DNA of 64,000 nucleotides. Origin: Argopecten irradians (taxonomy: Eukaryota > Mollusca > Bivalvia > Pectinida > Pectinidae). This document shows positions 27,352-39,550 of the stretch, one piece after another. The notes beneath the pieces were generated by a model. That model was not told the origin of the DNA. It worked only from the letters and a program-made list of their open reading frames with translations, and searched no databases. The stretch covers positions 38,551,604 to 38,615,603 of the forward strand of contig NC_091142.1 of assembly GCF_041381155.1 (NCBI RefSeq), given 5' to 3'. Made by a program: the position numbers and the translations under genes. Within the stretch, counting starts at the first letter, position 1. The number at the start of each line of letters is the position of its first letter.

Positions 27352-29580
27352 CCATCAATCAACAACAATCACTATCAAAATTATCATCAGCACGTCGGAG
27401 TCTACCAGAGCGTACAATACTACACCAATTAATAACAATCACTATCAAAATGAACATCAGCAATCGGAGTATACCAGAGTGTACAATCAATACTACACCA
27501 ATTAATAACAATCACTATCAAAATGAACATCAGCAATCAGAGTATACCAGAGTGTACAATACTACACCAATTAATAACAATCACTATCAAAATGAACATC
27601 AGCAATCGGAGTATACCAGAGTGTACAATACTACACCAATTAATAACAATCACTATCAAAATGAACATCAGCAATCAGAGTATACCAGAGTGTACAATTA
27701 ATACTACACCAATTAATAACAATCACTATCAAAATGAACATCAGCAATCGGAGTATACCAGAGTGTACAATACTACACCAATTAATAACAATCACTATCA
27801 AAATGAACATCAGCAATCGGAGTATACCAGAGTGTACAATACTACACCAATTAATAACAATCACTATCAAAATGAACATCAGCAATCGGAGTATACCAGA
27901 GCGTACAATACTACACCAATTAATAACAATCATTATCAAAATGAACACCAGCAATCGGAGTATACCAGAGCGTACAATACTACACCAATTAATAACAATC
28001 ACTATCAAAATGAACATCAGCAATCGGAGTATACCAGAGTGTACAATACTACACCAATTAATAACAATCACTATCAAAAATGAACATCAGCAATCGGAGT
28101 ATACCAGAGTGTACAATACTACACCAATTAATAACAATCACTATCAAAATGAACATCAGCAATTGGAGTATACCAGAGTGTACAATACTACACCAATTAA
28201 TAACAATCACTATCAAAATGAACATCAGCAATCGGAGTATACCAGAGCGTACAATACTACACACCAATTAATAACAATCATTATCAAAATGAACACCAGC
28301 AATCGAAGTATACCAGAGTGTACAATACTACACCAATTAATAACAATCACTATCAAAATGAACATCAGCAATCGGAGTATACCAGAGTGTACAATACTAC
28401 ACCAATTAATAACAATCATTATCAAAATGAACACCAGCAATTGGAGTATACCAGAGTGTACAATACTACACCAATTAATAACAATCACTATCAAAATGAA
28501 CATCAGCAATCGGAGTATACCAGAGTGTACAATACTACACCAATTAATAACAATCGCTATCAAAATGAACATCAGCAATCGGAGTATACCAGAGCGTACA
28601 ATACTACACCAATTAATAACAATCACTATCAAAATGAACATCAGCAATCGGAGTATACCAGAGTGTACAATACTACACCAATTAATAACAATCACTATCA
28701 AAATGAACATCAGCAATCGGAGTATAACAGAGCGTACAATACTACACCAATTATTAACAATCATTATCAAAATGAACATCAGCAATCGGAGTATACCAGA
28801 GTGTACAATACTACACCAATTAATAACAATCACTATCAAAATGAACATCAGCAATCGGAGTATACCAGAGTGTACAATACTACACCAATTAATAACAATC
28901 ACTATCAAAATGAACATCAGCAATCGGAGTATACCAGAGTGTACAAATACTACACCAATTAATAACAATCACTATCAAAATGAACATCAGCGATCGGAGT
29001 ATACCAGAGCGTACAATACTGCACCAATTAATAACAATCACTATCAAAATGAACATCAGCAATCAGAGTATACCAGAGCGTACAATACTACACCTATTAA
29101 TAACAATCACTATCAAAATGAACATCAGCATTCGGAGTATACCAGAGTGTACAATACTACACCTATTAATAACAATCACCACAAAATGAACATCAGCAAT
29201 CGGAGTATACCAGAGCGGTAATACTACACCAATTAATAACAATCACTATCAAAATGAACATCAGCAATCGGAGTATACCAGAGCGTACAATACTACACCA
29301 ATTAATAACAATCACTATCAAAATGAACATCAGCAATCGGAGTATACCAGAGCGTACAATACTACACCAATTAATAACAATCACTATCAAAATGAACATC
29401 AGCAATCGGAGTATACCAGAGCGTACAATACTACACCAATTAATAACAATCATTATCAAAATGAACATCAGCAATCGGAGTATACCAGAGCGTACAATAC
29501 TACACCAATTAATAACAATCACTATCAAAATGAACATCAGCAATCGGAGTATACCAGAGCGTACAATACTACAACAATTA
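27352..29580. repeat. 69-bp minisatellite, about 32 copies
   Basis: The unit is 69 bp (contains AATACTACACCAATTAATAA) and well conserved; the commonest variants are GTG/GCG and CGG/CAG/TGG. Because 69 is divisible by three, several frames stay open for long distances. Insertions near 27490, 27697, 28078, 28260 and 28946 and irregularities near 29180-29220 change the frame, and substitutions favour no frame, so I do not read it as a gene. It lies downstream of the 3' end of the minus-strand FAMeT-PAN gene. Confidence 0.93.
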
Positions 29581-29802
29581 CCACGTTCTGAACTTTTTGA
29601 TTAAAACAAATCAAAAGTTATTGATTTAGTTGAGTATCTCTGCAAAAGACGATAAACAGTGAAATGTCAACATAGATTACCCATGGAATGTTACATTTGT
29701 TTGGTGTTGCAACCGTGTCTTACATCACATCAATATAGATATTCTTATGTTATTTTTTTAATTAAGAAACTTTTAATTTTAGTTTTGAAAGGTTGTAACC
29801 CT

Positions 29803-32800
29803 TTAATTGAAAATAGTGAAATAATGACTTCCGTGTTCAATGTGTCCCTGACTTTCATTAACGTCACTGAATGTTTTATTGTGGCCTTGACATAAGCTTT
29901 TGTTTGCGTTAAAGGTGAAGGCCACACAGAGAGGATCTTGACGACAGCGAATTCCACATGCACCAGGGTTATTTGCAATTACGGCCCAAAGGATTTGCGA
30001 GGTCATATTCACGGATGTAAATATCGGTAGCACATGCCATTTCTGTGGTATCCCTGAAACAGACAAAATGTTTGATTCACAACATAAAAATTAAAAATAA
30101 ACACTTTACTTGTTTTATACATAACGTGGTAAATATCAAACAGTGCAGAACTATATACAACATCTATTTACACCAAATATGGATTAGCTAACACAACAAA
30201 ACAATGTAATACGATATACAACGTCTATTTACAAGCAAAGTATTTACACCATATATGAATTAGTTAACACAACCAAACACTACAATACGATATACAGTGT
30301 CTATTTACACCTAATATGGAATAGTTAACACATCCAAACACTACAATACGATATACAGTGTCTATTTACACCAAATATGGAATAGTAAACGCAACCAAAC
30401 ACTACAATACGATATACAGTGTCAATGTACACCTAATATGTAATATTTAACACATCCAAACACTACAATACGATGTACAGTGTCTATTTACACCTAATAT
30501 GAATTAGTTCACACAACCAATCATTAAAATACGATATACAGTGTCTATTTACACCTAATATGAATTAGTTCACACAACCAATCATCACAATACGATATAC
30601 AGTGTCTATTTACACCTAATATGAATTAGTTCACACAACCAATCATTACAATACGATGTATAGTGTCTATTTACACCTAATATGAATTAGTTCACACAAC
30701 CAATCATTAAAATACGATATACAGTGTCTATTTACACCTAATATGAATTAGTTCACACAACCAATCATTACAATACGATATACAGTGTCTATTTACACCT
30801 AATATGAATTAGTTCACACAACCAATCATTACAATACGATATACAGTGTCTATTTACACCTAATATGAATTAGTTCACACAACCAATCATTACAATACGA
30901 TATTCAGTGTCTATTTACACCTAATATGAATTAGTTCACACAACCAAACATTACAATACGATGTACAGTGTCTATTTACACTTAATATGGAATAGTTTAC
31001 ACATCCAAACACTACAATACGATATATACAGTGTCTATTTACACTTAATATGGAATAGTTAACACATCCAAACACTACAATACGATATACAGTGTCTATT
31101 TACACCTAATATGGAATAGTTAACACATCCAAACACTACAATACGATATACAGTGTCTATTTACACCTAATATGGAATAGTTAACACATCCAAACACTAC
31201 AATACGATATACAGTGTCTATATATACCTAATATGGAATAGTTTACACATTCAAACACTACAATACGATATACGGTGTCTATTTACACCTAATATGGAAT
31301 AGTTAACACATCCAAACACTACAATACGATATACAGTGTCTATTTACACCTAATATGGAATAGTTAACACATCCAAACACTACAATACGATATACAGTGT
31401 CTATTTACACCTTATATGGAATAGTTAACACATCCAAACACTACAATACGATATACAGTGTCTATTTACACCTAATATGGAATAGTTAACACATCCAAAC
31501 ACTACAAGACGATATACAGTGTCTATTTACACCCAATATGGAATAGTTAACACAACCAAACACTACAACACGATATACAGTGTCTATTTACACCTAATAT
31601 GGAATAGTTAACACATCCAAACATTACAATACGATATACAGTGTCTATTTACGCCTAATATAGAATAGTTAACACATCCAAACACTACAATACGATATAC
31701 AGTGTCTATTTACACCTAATATGGAATAGTTAACACATCCAAACACTACAATACGATATAAAGTGTCAATGTACACCTAATATGGAATAGTTAACACATC
31801 CAAACACTACAATACGATATACAGTGTCTATTTAAGCACTAAAACACTAAATTACGATATACAGTGTCTATTTACACCTAATATGGAATAGTTAACACAT
31901 CCAAACACTACAATACGATATACAGTGTCTATTTACACCAAATATGGAATAGTTAACACAACCAAACGCTGTAATACGATATACAGTGTCTATTTACACC
32001 AAATATGGAATAGTAAACGCATCCAAACACTACAATACGATATACAGTGTCTATTTACACACTAAAACACTAAATTACGATATACAGTGTCTATTTACAC
32101 CTAATATGGAATAGTTAACACATCCAAACACTACAATACGATATACAGTGTCTATTTACACCAAATATGGAATAGTAAAGTAAACGCATCCAAACATTAT
32201 AATACGATATACAGTCTCTATTTACACCTAATATGGAATAGTTAACAACACCAAACATTACAATACGATATACAGTGTCTATTTACGCCTAATATAGAAC
32301 AGTTAACACATCCAAACACTACAATACGATATACAGTGTCTATTTACACCTAATATGGAATAGTTAACACAACCAAACGCTACAATACGATATACAACAT
32401 CTATTTACACCAAATATGGAATAGTTAACACAACCAAACACTACAATACGATATACAGTGTCTATTTACACCAAATATGGAATAGTTAACACATCCAAAC
32501 ACTACATTACGATATACAGTGTCTATTTACACCTAATATGGAATAGTTAACACATCCAAACACTACAATACGATATACAGTGTCTATTTACGCCTAATAT
32601 AGAATAGTTAACACATCCAAACACTACAATACGATATACAGTGTCTATTTACACCAAATATGGAATAGTTAACACATCCAAACATTACAATATGATATAC
32701 AGTGTCTATTTACACCTAATATGGAATAGTTAACACATCCAAACACCACAATACGATATACAGTGTCTATTTACACCAAAAATGGAATAGTTAACACAAC

Positions 32801-35800
32801 CAAACATTACAATACGATAAACAGTGTCTTTCTACACCTAATATGGAATAGTTAACACAACCAAACATTACAATACGATATACAGTGTCTATTTACACCT
32901 AATATGGAATAGTAACACAACCAAACACTACAATATGATAAACAGTGTCTATTTACACATAATATGGAATAGTTAACACCTCCAAACACTACAATACCAT
33001 ATACAGTGTCTATCTACACCTAATATGGAATAGTTAACACAACCAATCATTACAATACGATATACAGTGTCTATTTACACCTAATATGGAATAGTTAACA
33101 CATCCAAACACTACAATACGATATACAGTGTCTATTTACACCAAATATGGAATAGTTAACACAACCAAACACTACAATACGATATACAGTGTCTATTTAC
33201 ACCTTATATAGAATAGTTAACACATCCAAACACTACAATACGATATACAGTGTCTATTTACATCTAATATGGAATAGTTAACACATCCAAACGCTACAAT
33301 ACGATATACAGTGTCTATTTACACCTAATATGGAATAGTTAACACATCCAAACACTACAATACGATATACAGTGTCTATTTACACCTAATATGGAATAGT
33401 TAACACATCCAAACACTACAATACGATATACAGTGTCTATTTACACACTAAAACACTAAATTACGATATACAGTGTCTATTTACACCTAATATGGAATAG
33501 TTAACACATCCAAACACTACAATACGATATATAGTGTCTATTTACACCAAATATGGAAAAGTTAACACAACCAAACGCTACAATACGATATACAGTGTCT
33601 ATTTACACCAATTATGGAATAGTTAACACATCCAAACACTACAATACGATATACAGTGTCTATTTACACCAAATATGGAATAGTAAACGCATCCAAACAC
33701 TACAATACGATATACAGTGTCTATTTACACACTAAAACATTAAATTACTATATACAGTGTCTATTTACACCTAATATGGAATAGTTAACACAACCAAACA
33801 CTACAATACGATAAACAGTGTCAATGTACACCTGATATGGAATAGTTAACACATCCAAACACTACAATACGATATACAGTGTCTATTTACACCAAATATG
33901 GAATAGTAAACGCATCCAAACACTACAATACGATAAACAGTGTCTATTTACACACTAAAACATTATATTACGATATACAGTGTCTATTTACACCAAATAT
34001 GGAATAGTAAGCGCATCCAAACACTACAATACGATATACAGTGTCTATTTACACACTAAAACACTAAATTACGATATACAGTGTCTATTTACACCTAATA
34101 TGGAATAGTTAACACATCCAAACACTACAATACGATATACAGTGTCTATTTACACCAAATATGGAATAGTAAACGCATCCAAACACTACAATACGATAAA
34201 CAGTGTCTATTTACACCAAATACGGATTAGTTAACACATCCAAATACTACAATACGATATACAGTGTCTATTTACACCTAATATGGAATAGTTAACACAT
34301 TGAAACATTACAATACGATATACAGTGTCTATTTACACACTAAAACATTAAATTACGATATACAGTGTCAATGTACACCTAATGTGGAATAGTTAACACA
34401 TCCAAACACTACAATACGATATACAGTGTCTATTTACACCTAATATGGAATAGTTAACACATCCAAACACTACAATACGATATACAGTGTCTATTTACAC
34501 CTAATATGGAATAGTTAACACATCCAAACACTACAATACGATATACAGTGTCTATTTACACCTAATATGGAATAGTTAACACATCCAAACACTACAATAC
34601 GATATACAGTGTCTATTTACACCTAATATGGAATAGTTAACACATCCAAACACTACAATATGATATACAGTGTCTACATTGAACAGTCTTTAAGAAGTTG
34701 AGAGCCTGTGGCATGCTCTATCTTTCATTTCCTTGCAATTGTGAAATCATTGACTATTTGACATTACTGAAGCATTCTGTCAAAAACCAACGTACCCTAT
34801 CCGATTATGGGTTGGTCAGGTATCTTTCATTTTCATCTATAGTAAAAACGACATGTGATAATGTACGCAACATCTTGACATTGAAGTTCAAATAGCTATG
34901 GTACTCACGCAGCCTTGGAAATTTCCAAAGGCCTCTTCCCAAATGATCCGAAATACCAACATATCGTACATGGTACCTACAAACTGACTGATTCAGAGCT
35001 AAGAGAGCATTCTCAAAGTCTTCTTCGCCACGACCCAGAACTACCTCATCGTTATATCCCCACGAAATCCAAAACGGTTTGTATTCGCTACAACTCACCG
35101 GCCTATAAACATCTTTAGTCAAATAACGATCATTCTCATATCGTATTGCTACTTTAGTATTGGTTCAGCCGCCCATATAGATGATGTAACGGTTCCCCGA
35201 GACATCCTCATATAGCCAAACATGAGCTCCTACACAGCATTTGACCTTGAAGGTGAGTGACCCCTGGTTATGGTAATATCGATAGCCGTGCTGAGTAAGG
35301 AAAGTAACGCTTTTAGATGAAGCTATATCAACGTCGTCACCTGAAAAATAATTGAAACATTTAGCTGATGGCATATGATGACAATGTAAATAGTCATATT
35401 GGCTGGCTTTGTATTGGACATATAATCATCTCAGGATTAGTAGGTTACAAATTTCGGATCATTAAACAAGAAAGCGTACAAATTTCCGTCAGTTGTTTGT
35501 TTCTCTTATTATGTGACTTATTTTGTGTCGGCAAAACTGCCGATTTCAAGTTAATTTAAAAGTTACACATCTTGTGAGCTGATAGGCAACAAATGGTTGG
35601 TAAAAAGTAGTAATTATTGTATTTCGCGTAAAAAGAGTGATTTATAGTATATTATAGGCCATTGGGGTAACGGAGCACATATAGCAGGGATACACAAAAA
35701 CATTTTCTTCCATGCTTGAAAGGGTTATCACGCGGTTGCTAGGGAAAAGATAACTCTGTCTTTAACCGGGGTAGGGAAAAGACAGCTCACACGCGCTAGA

Positions 35801-37518
35801 TGGTGACGTCATCAATACATGCGGCAACCATTTTTACGCACAGCGACGTTCTTCACCATTTCTCGTTAAAGTATGAGAGAAAAAGAATCTTACATGGGCC
35901 TGTCAGGTGGACAGGGATATCTCAACCCGAGTGAAAGATTTTGGCTGGTCAACTCGAGGCTTGCCGAGGGTTGATGGTCAAAATCTTTCACGAGGGTTGA
36001 CCAGCCAAAATCTTTCACTCGGGTTGAGATATCCCTGTCCCCCTGACAGGCCCATGTAAGATTCTAGTAATCAAAACCTGGCAACAGACGGTTTTAATTG
36101 AGATACAAAAACACAAGTAGGCCTATACATTTGTAAGTCTTACAATTTATAACATAATCTGTCTGATATCCAGTGATTTCGCCTGTGTTATATTTTTATA
36201 TTTACATATGCCTCTATATAATTAGTGTAAACGGAACGACGTATGAATACAAACTCAGAGTAGGATCGGACTACTTCTAGTTCACGCTTCTAAATAAACT
36301 TTAATTACTTAAGTTACATTTTACTTTTTCACAGATGACAGATTTGCTTTGAATCAATAATAAACTATAAAAAAAGGATTTCGGTCTTCTATTTGTCTTA
36401 GGCGGCACAGACAATATCATGCTCGTCATTAGCCTACTCGGTTTGCCTTCTGAATGAAGTGTAAACAAAGTTTCATCGTTATCGGATTCAAAATAATAAT
36501 AAAGAGTTGTTATAAGATCCAATTAAAATGTATTTGACATCAAAACAGAATATGTGATCTAGCATTGTAACGGTAATAAACAACAAAAAGAATCGCTGGT
36601 CGAGGCTACAACCGTGGGCTTTCCTCAGGAATGTTCGCGGAATTCCATAGTTACGTCAGTCACACACCATACAAACACTTGTCTATCATCCGTACAATAA
36701 AATAAAAGTCGTGACTATGAAGAATTTAGTCTATATCGCGTATGTAGACCGATACATACATTACAAACATTCAGCAGCTCAACAGTCATACCATTTGGTC
36801 AACTGACTATTTCACAGTTACTTTCCTCGGTTGAAAATCAAATGTGGCGGCTCGCTCCATTTCGGACCGCATCACTACCCTGACAACGATATATACCGGT
36901 AGTCGTTCCGCATCGGTTATCCAAATTTTTATTCGAAATGGACGTTATTGATATATTCTCAAATTGAAAAAAAAACATAATTTAAAAATAATCTAAGGTG
37001 TCATTGTTGTATTTCAAATCAAAAGGCAGCTATAACATTCAACGATCGAAACTATATCTTTGGTCATCCTGACTACCGTATTTCCATTAACTTGGAATTC
37101 GTTGTGACATCTAGACAGAGACAATGAAATGACATAACGTCAGGATTTCAAGGACGTGGGTACAAAATGGCGGCCTCCTCCGGATTATCGCTTTACTTTT
37201 TGACGTGAGATTCTTCGAATTGTAGGTTGTTGTAGCTTTGTGATAAGTATTAAAATTTGCATTTATTTGATATGAGATTCTATGACACTCGTCGGGAAAT
37301 TTTATTTTTGCTCACCAAAGCTCGCAAAATTGAAAACTTAAGACTCGTTTCATGAAATTTCATATGAAAAGAACACTCATTTAATATCCTATATATATGT
37401 GTATTGTAACAACTTCAAAACCAAATATGAAGTTAGATAATCTTGTATAGTGTTACTCACAGTGGCATTCCACAATAAACAATACCCAGCAGAGAACGTT
37501 CCTCAGTGTAACCGCCAT
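29803..37518 (-). CDS. Secreted FAMeT-like plus PAN/apple domain protein, with an in-frame TGA
   Basis: Three coding exons, minus strand: 37461-37518, 34909-35340, 29803-30053 (741 nt, 247 codons including the terminal stop). Phases agree throughout (1, then 1). Donors are GTGAGT at both junctions; acceptors are TTTTTCAG and GTTTCAG. Exon 1 starts MAVTLRNVLCWVLFIV, a signal peptide, with Cys completed across the junction. Exon 2 matches the farnesoic acid O-methyltransferase-like domain (PF12248): GSLTFKVK, YIIYMGG, NTKVAIR, FWISW (109-113), VRYVGIS. Exon 3 resembles a PAN/apple domain, with Cys 196, 200, 206 and 218 and a CVAFTFN motif. Odd: codon 78 (35165-35167) is TGA directly after Met-Gly-Gly, where the family normally has Trp; the frame is open on both sides. 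It may be a pseudogene, a base error or read-through. Despite its name the domain is usually extracellular and probably ligand-binding; no enzyme activity is implied. Confidence 0.75.
30120..34676. repeat. 61-bp minisatellite filling the second coding intron of the FAMeT-PAN gene
   Basis: About 75 tandem copies of a 61-bp unit (contains AATACGATATACAGTGTCTA) occupy most of the intron 30054-34908. Several subtypes exist (CACCTAATATGGAATAG, CACCAAATATGGAATAG, CACCTAATATGAATTAG). A recurring 40-bp short variant (contains CACACTAAAACACTAAATTA) lacks about 21 bp and appears near 31831, 32058, 33445, 33728, 33951, 34051 and 34338. A period of 61 is not a codon multiple, so no coding is expected. 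Confidence 0.95.
35884..36065. repeat. Foldback element with ~73-bp near-perfect arms
   Basis: The arm 35884-35956 is repeated in reverse complement at 35991-36065, with very few mismatches. The loop contains AGGCTTGCCGAGG and a second partial copy of the arm sequence. It lies in the intron between the signal-peptide and FAMeT exons. A more diverged relative with the same core sits at 44752-44886. I infer a non-autonomous foldback or MITE-type DNA element. Confidence 0.85.
36066..37460. other. Intron sequence of the FAMeT-PAN gene, nothing further recognised
   Basis: AT-rich sequence with no convincing exon. A stretch near 37355-37382 (contains AATTTCATATG and ACACTCATTT) reappears in reverse complement near 42935-42960, so part of it is probably an old dispersed repeat. 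Confidence 0.45.
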
Positions 37519-38173
37519 CAGCACGTCTTGGAGTGTGGCGGGGAGTCCTTGTACTGCTATTCACCTGCAAAGCTTATCCATGAAATGTCTATGCTAATGC
37601 TAAATTGATTATTTATGTCTTAATACACCAACTCAATATGGTGATCAAGGTGTTTAAAAACATTTAATGAATAAATAAGAATAATGACTATAAATTGGAT
37701 ATTAATTATTCAGCATTTTATTTTTGATATTTTTCAGATCAGTCTGATATCGTTTAAGTTGCTGTCATTTTGAAAATTTTCTTGACTTCTTTTTCAGTTC
37801 CATTGGTACACTTGGAATGAAAATAGGAAGGAAGCTAAGAATCCTGGATCCAAATAGTCTTACTAGTATTATATTTTAGCAATGTTTCAAAATGTTTGAC
37901 CTAACAACTATGACTGCCATGCTATGATCGCGTTATAAAGACATAATACAATATCCTACGCGGTATATCATAAAAAAGAAACTGATCAAATAGATTTGAA
38001 TAAAGAAATAGGTATCTAGGAATCAAATCAATTTATTTTGAAATTAACACACAGGGTTATCTAAGGTCGGCCTCCCATGTATACGGTGTGTTGCGAGAAT
38101 GAGTGTGTGGTGTGTGTTTTGGGAGACTGCAGTGTATTCGTGTGGTGTCTTCTTGTATAGAAGAAATCTTGCC

Positions 38174-38183
38174 CTTTTTATAG
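38174..38183 (-). promoter_or_regulatory. TATA box for the FAMeT-PAN gene
   Basis: CTATAAAAAG on the minus strand is a strong TATA match about 650 bp upstream of the ATG at 37518. An acceptor-like GCTTTGCAG ends just above 37564, so I infer a non-coding first exon starting near 38145-38150 that is spliced to an exon beginning at 37564. The donor of that first exon is not identified. Confidence 0.5.
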
Positions 38184-38356
38184 ACGAACAAAATACAACT
38201 AGTCAAAATAAAAAATAAAAGGCAAACCCACGAGGTCAAAGAGAGAGAGTTGAAAAAGAAAGTAATTTTTACAGTCTAGAAATTAAATACAACTTTGATA
38301 AAATTGAAAAGGCAAATGGGACAGTTCTTACGTACAAAGAAGAAGTAAATTCAGCT

Positions 38357-38603
38357 CTTTTACAAATATATATATATATATATATATGCCAATCATTCCG
38401 AACAATTCCGAACATCGTCGCGACAATCATAACTACTCCCACCATAATGTACCCCCACCATATTGTACCCCAACCATAATGTACCCCCACCATAATGTAC
38501 CCCAACCATATAATTTACTCCCACCACAATGTACCCCACCATAATGTTCCCCCACTATAATGTACCCCAACCATAATGTACCCCCACTATCATAATGTCT
38601 TTT

Positions 38604-38640
<37 letters not shown>

Positions 38641-39345
38641 AATCATTCCGAACACTTCCGAACATCGTCGCGACAATCATAACTACTCCCACCATAATGT
38701 ACCCCCACCATATTGTACCCCAACCATAATGTACCCCCACCATAATGTACCCCAACCATATAATTTACTCCCACCACAATGTACCCCACCATAATGTTCC
38801 CCCACTATAATGTACCCCAACCATAATGTACCCCAACTATAATGTACCCCGACCATAATGTACCCTCACCATAATGTACCCCCACCATAATGTACCCCCA
38901 CCATAATGTACCCCCACCATAATGTACCCCACCATAATGTACCCCCACCATAATGTACCCCCACCATAATGTACCCCCATCATAATGTACACGTACCCCC
39001 ACAATAATGTACCCCCACCATAATGTACCCCCTCCGACCCTACCACAATGTTCCCCCACCATAATGTACCCCAACCATAATGTACCCCCACCATAATGTA
39101 CCCCTATCATAATGTACACGTACTCTCACCACAATGTACCCCACTATAATGTACCCCCCTCCGACCCTACCACAATGTTCCTCCACCATAAATGGACCCC
39201 AACCATAATATACCCCCACCATAATGTACCCCCACCATAATATACCCCCACCATAATGTACCCCCACCATAATATACCCCACCATAATGTACTCCCACCA
39301 CCCCCAACATAATGTACCCCCACCATAATGTACTCCCACCATAGC
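38357..39345. repeat. C-rich ~15-bp minisatellite between two divergent genes
   Basis: Dozens of copies of a unit close to CCCCCACCATAATGTA, with stretches of imperfect periodicity. The first part is also a longer tandem duplication: a block starting CTTTTACAAATA, an (AT)n tract, then TCGTCGCGACAATCATAAC and minisatellite units occurs at about 38356 and again at about 38599 (period near 243 bp). The minus strand is G-rich. The tract lies between the minus-strand TATA at 38.18 kb and the plus-strand TATA at 39.49 kb. Confidence 0.92.
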
Positions 39346-39492
39346 CTTCTTGAGGAGTTCCTGGTTAATCATAATGGTAAGTAGGTTGCCGGAAGCATTA
39401 AACAAAAACTTTTATTAGTCCTTTATGTGATCAATGATAATGCTCAAAGAAATAAGTCCTTCAACTTCCTATCGATAAGATTACATAACTAT

Positions 39493-39500
39493 TTATATAC
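39493..39500 (+). promoter_or_regulatory. TATA box for the BRICHOS-type gene
   Basis: TTATATAC lies about 55 bp upstream of the ATG at 39551. A start site near 39520-39525 would give a short 5' leader. The position is right for a core promoter and no competing ATG lies between. Confidence 0.55.
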
Positions 39501-39550
39501 ATAGCGGGCCGAGAATTGACCATTCCCCTCCGTATAGACTCGTAGTGATC

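Noticed and set aside
27318-29604. Long open frames of up to about 495 codons in the 69-bp repeat
   Set aside because: Indels move the frame between unrelated peptide repeats, and both strands are open. This is expected for a codon-multiple minisatellite.
33553-33735. Small open frame in the 61-bp minisatellite
   Set aside because: The period is not a multiple of three and the frame is not repeated.
30120-34676. CRISPR-like appearance of the 61-bp repeat
   Set aside because: There are no unique spacers between constant repeats; whole units are repeated and the context is a eukaryotic intron.
38057-38239. Minus-strand open frame starting MTSWVCLLFF, with a hydrophobic N-terminus
   Set aside because: It overlaps the TATA box and the inferred leader of the FAMeT-PAN gene and has no partner exon; probably chance.
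38430-39345. G-quadruplex array on the minus strand
   Set aside because: The G runs are separated by about 10 nt of AT-rich sequence, longer than in stable quadruplex motifs; noted only as G-rich.
38269-39405. Gly/Tyr-rich open frames (GGGTLWWGYIMVGV type) in the C-rich minisatellite
   Set aside because: They are translations of a short tandem repeat in a promoter interval, with no start context.
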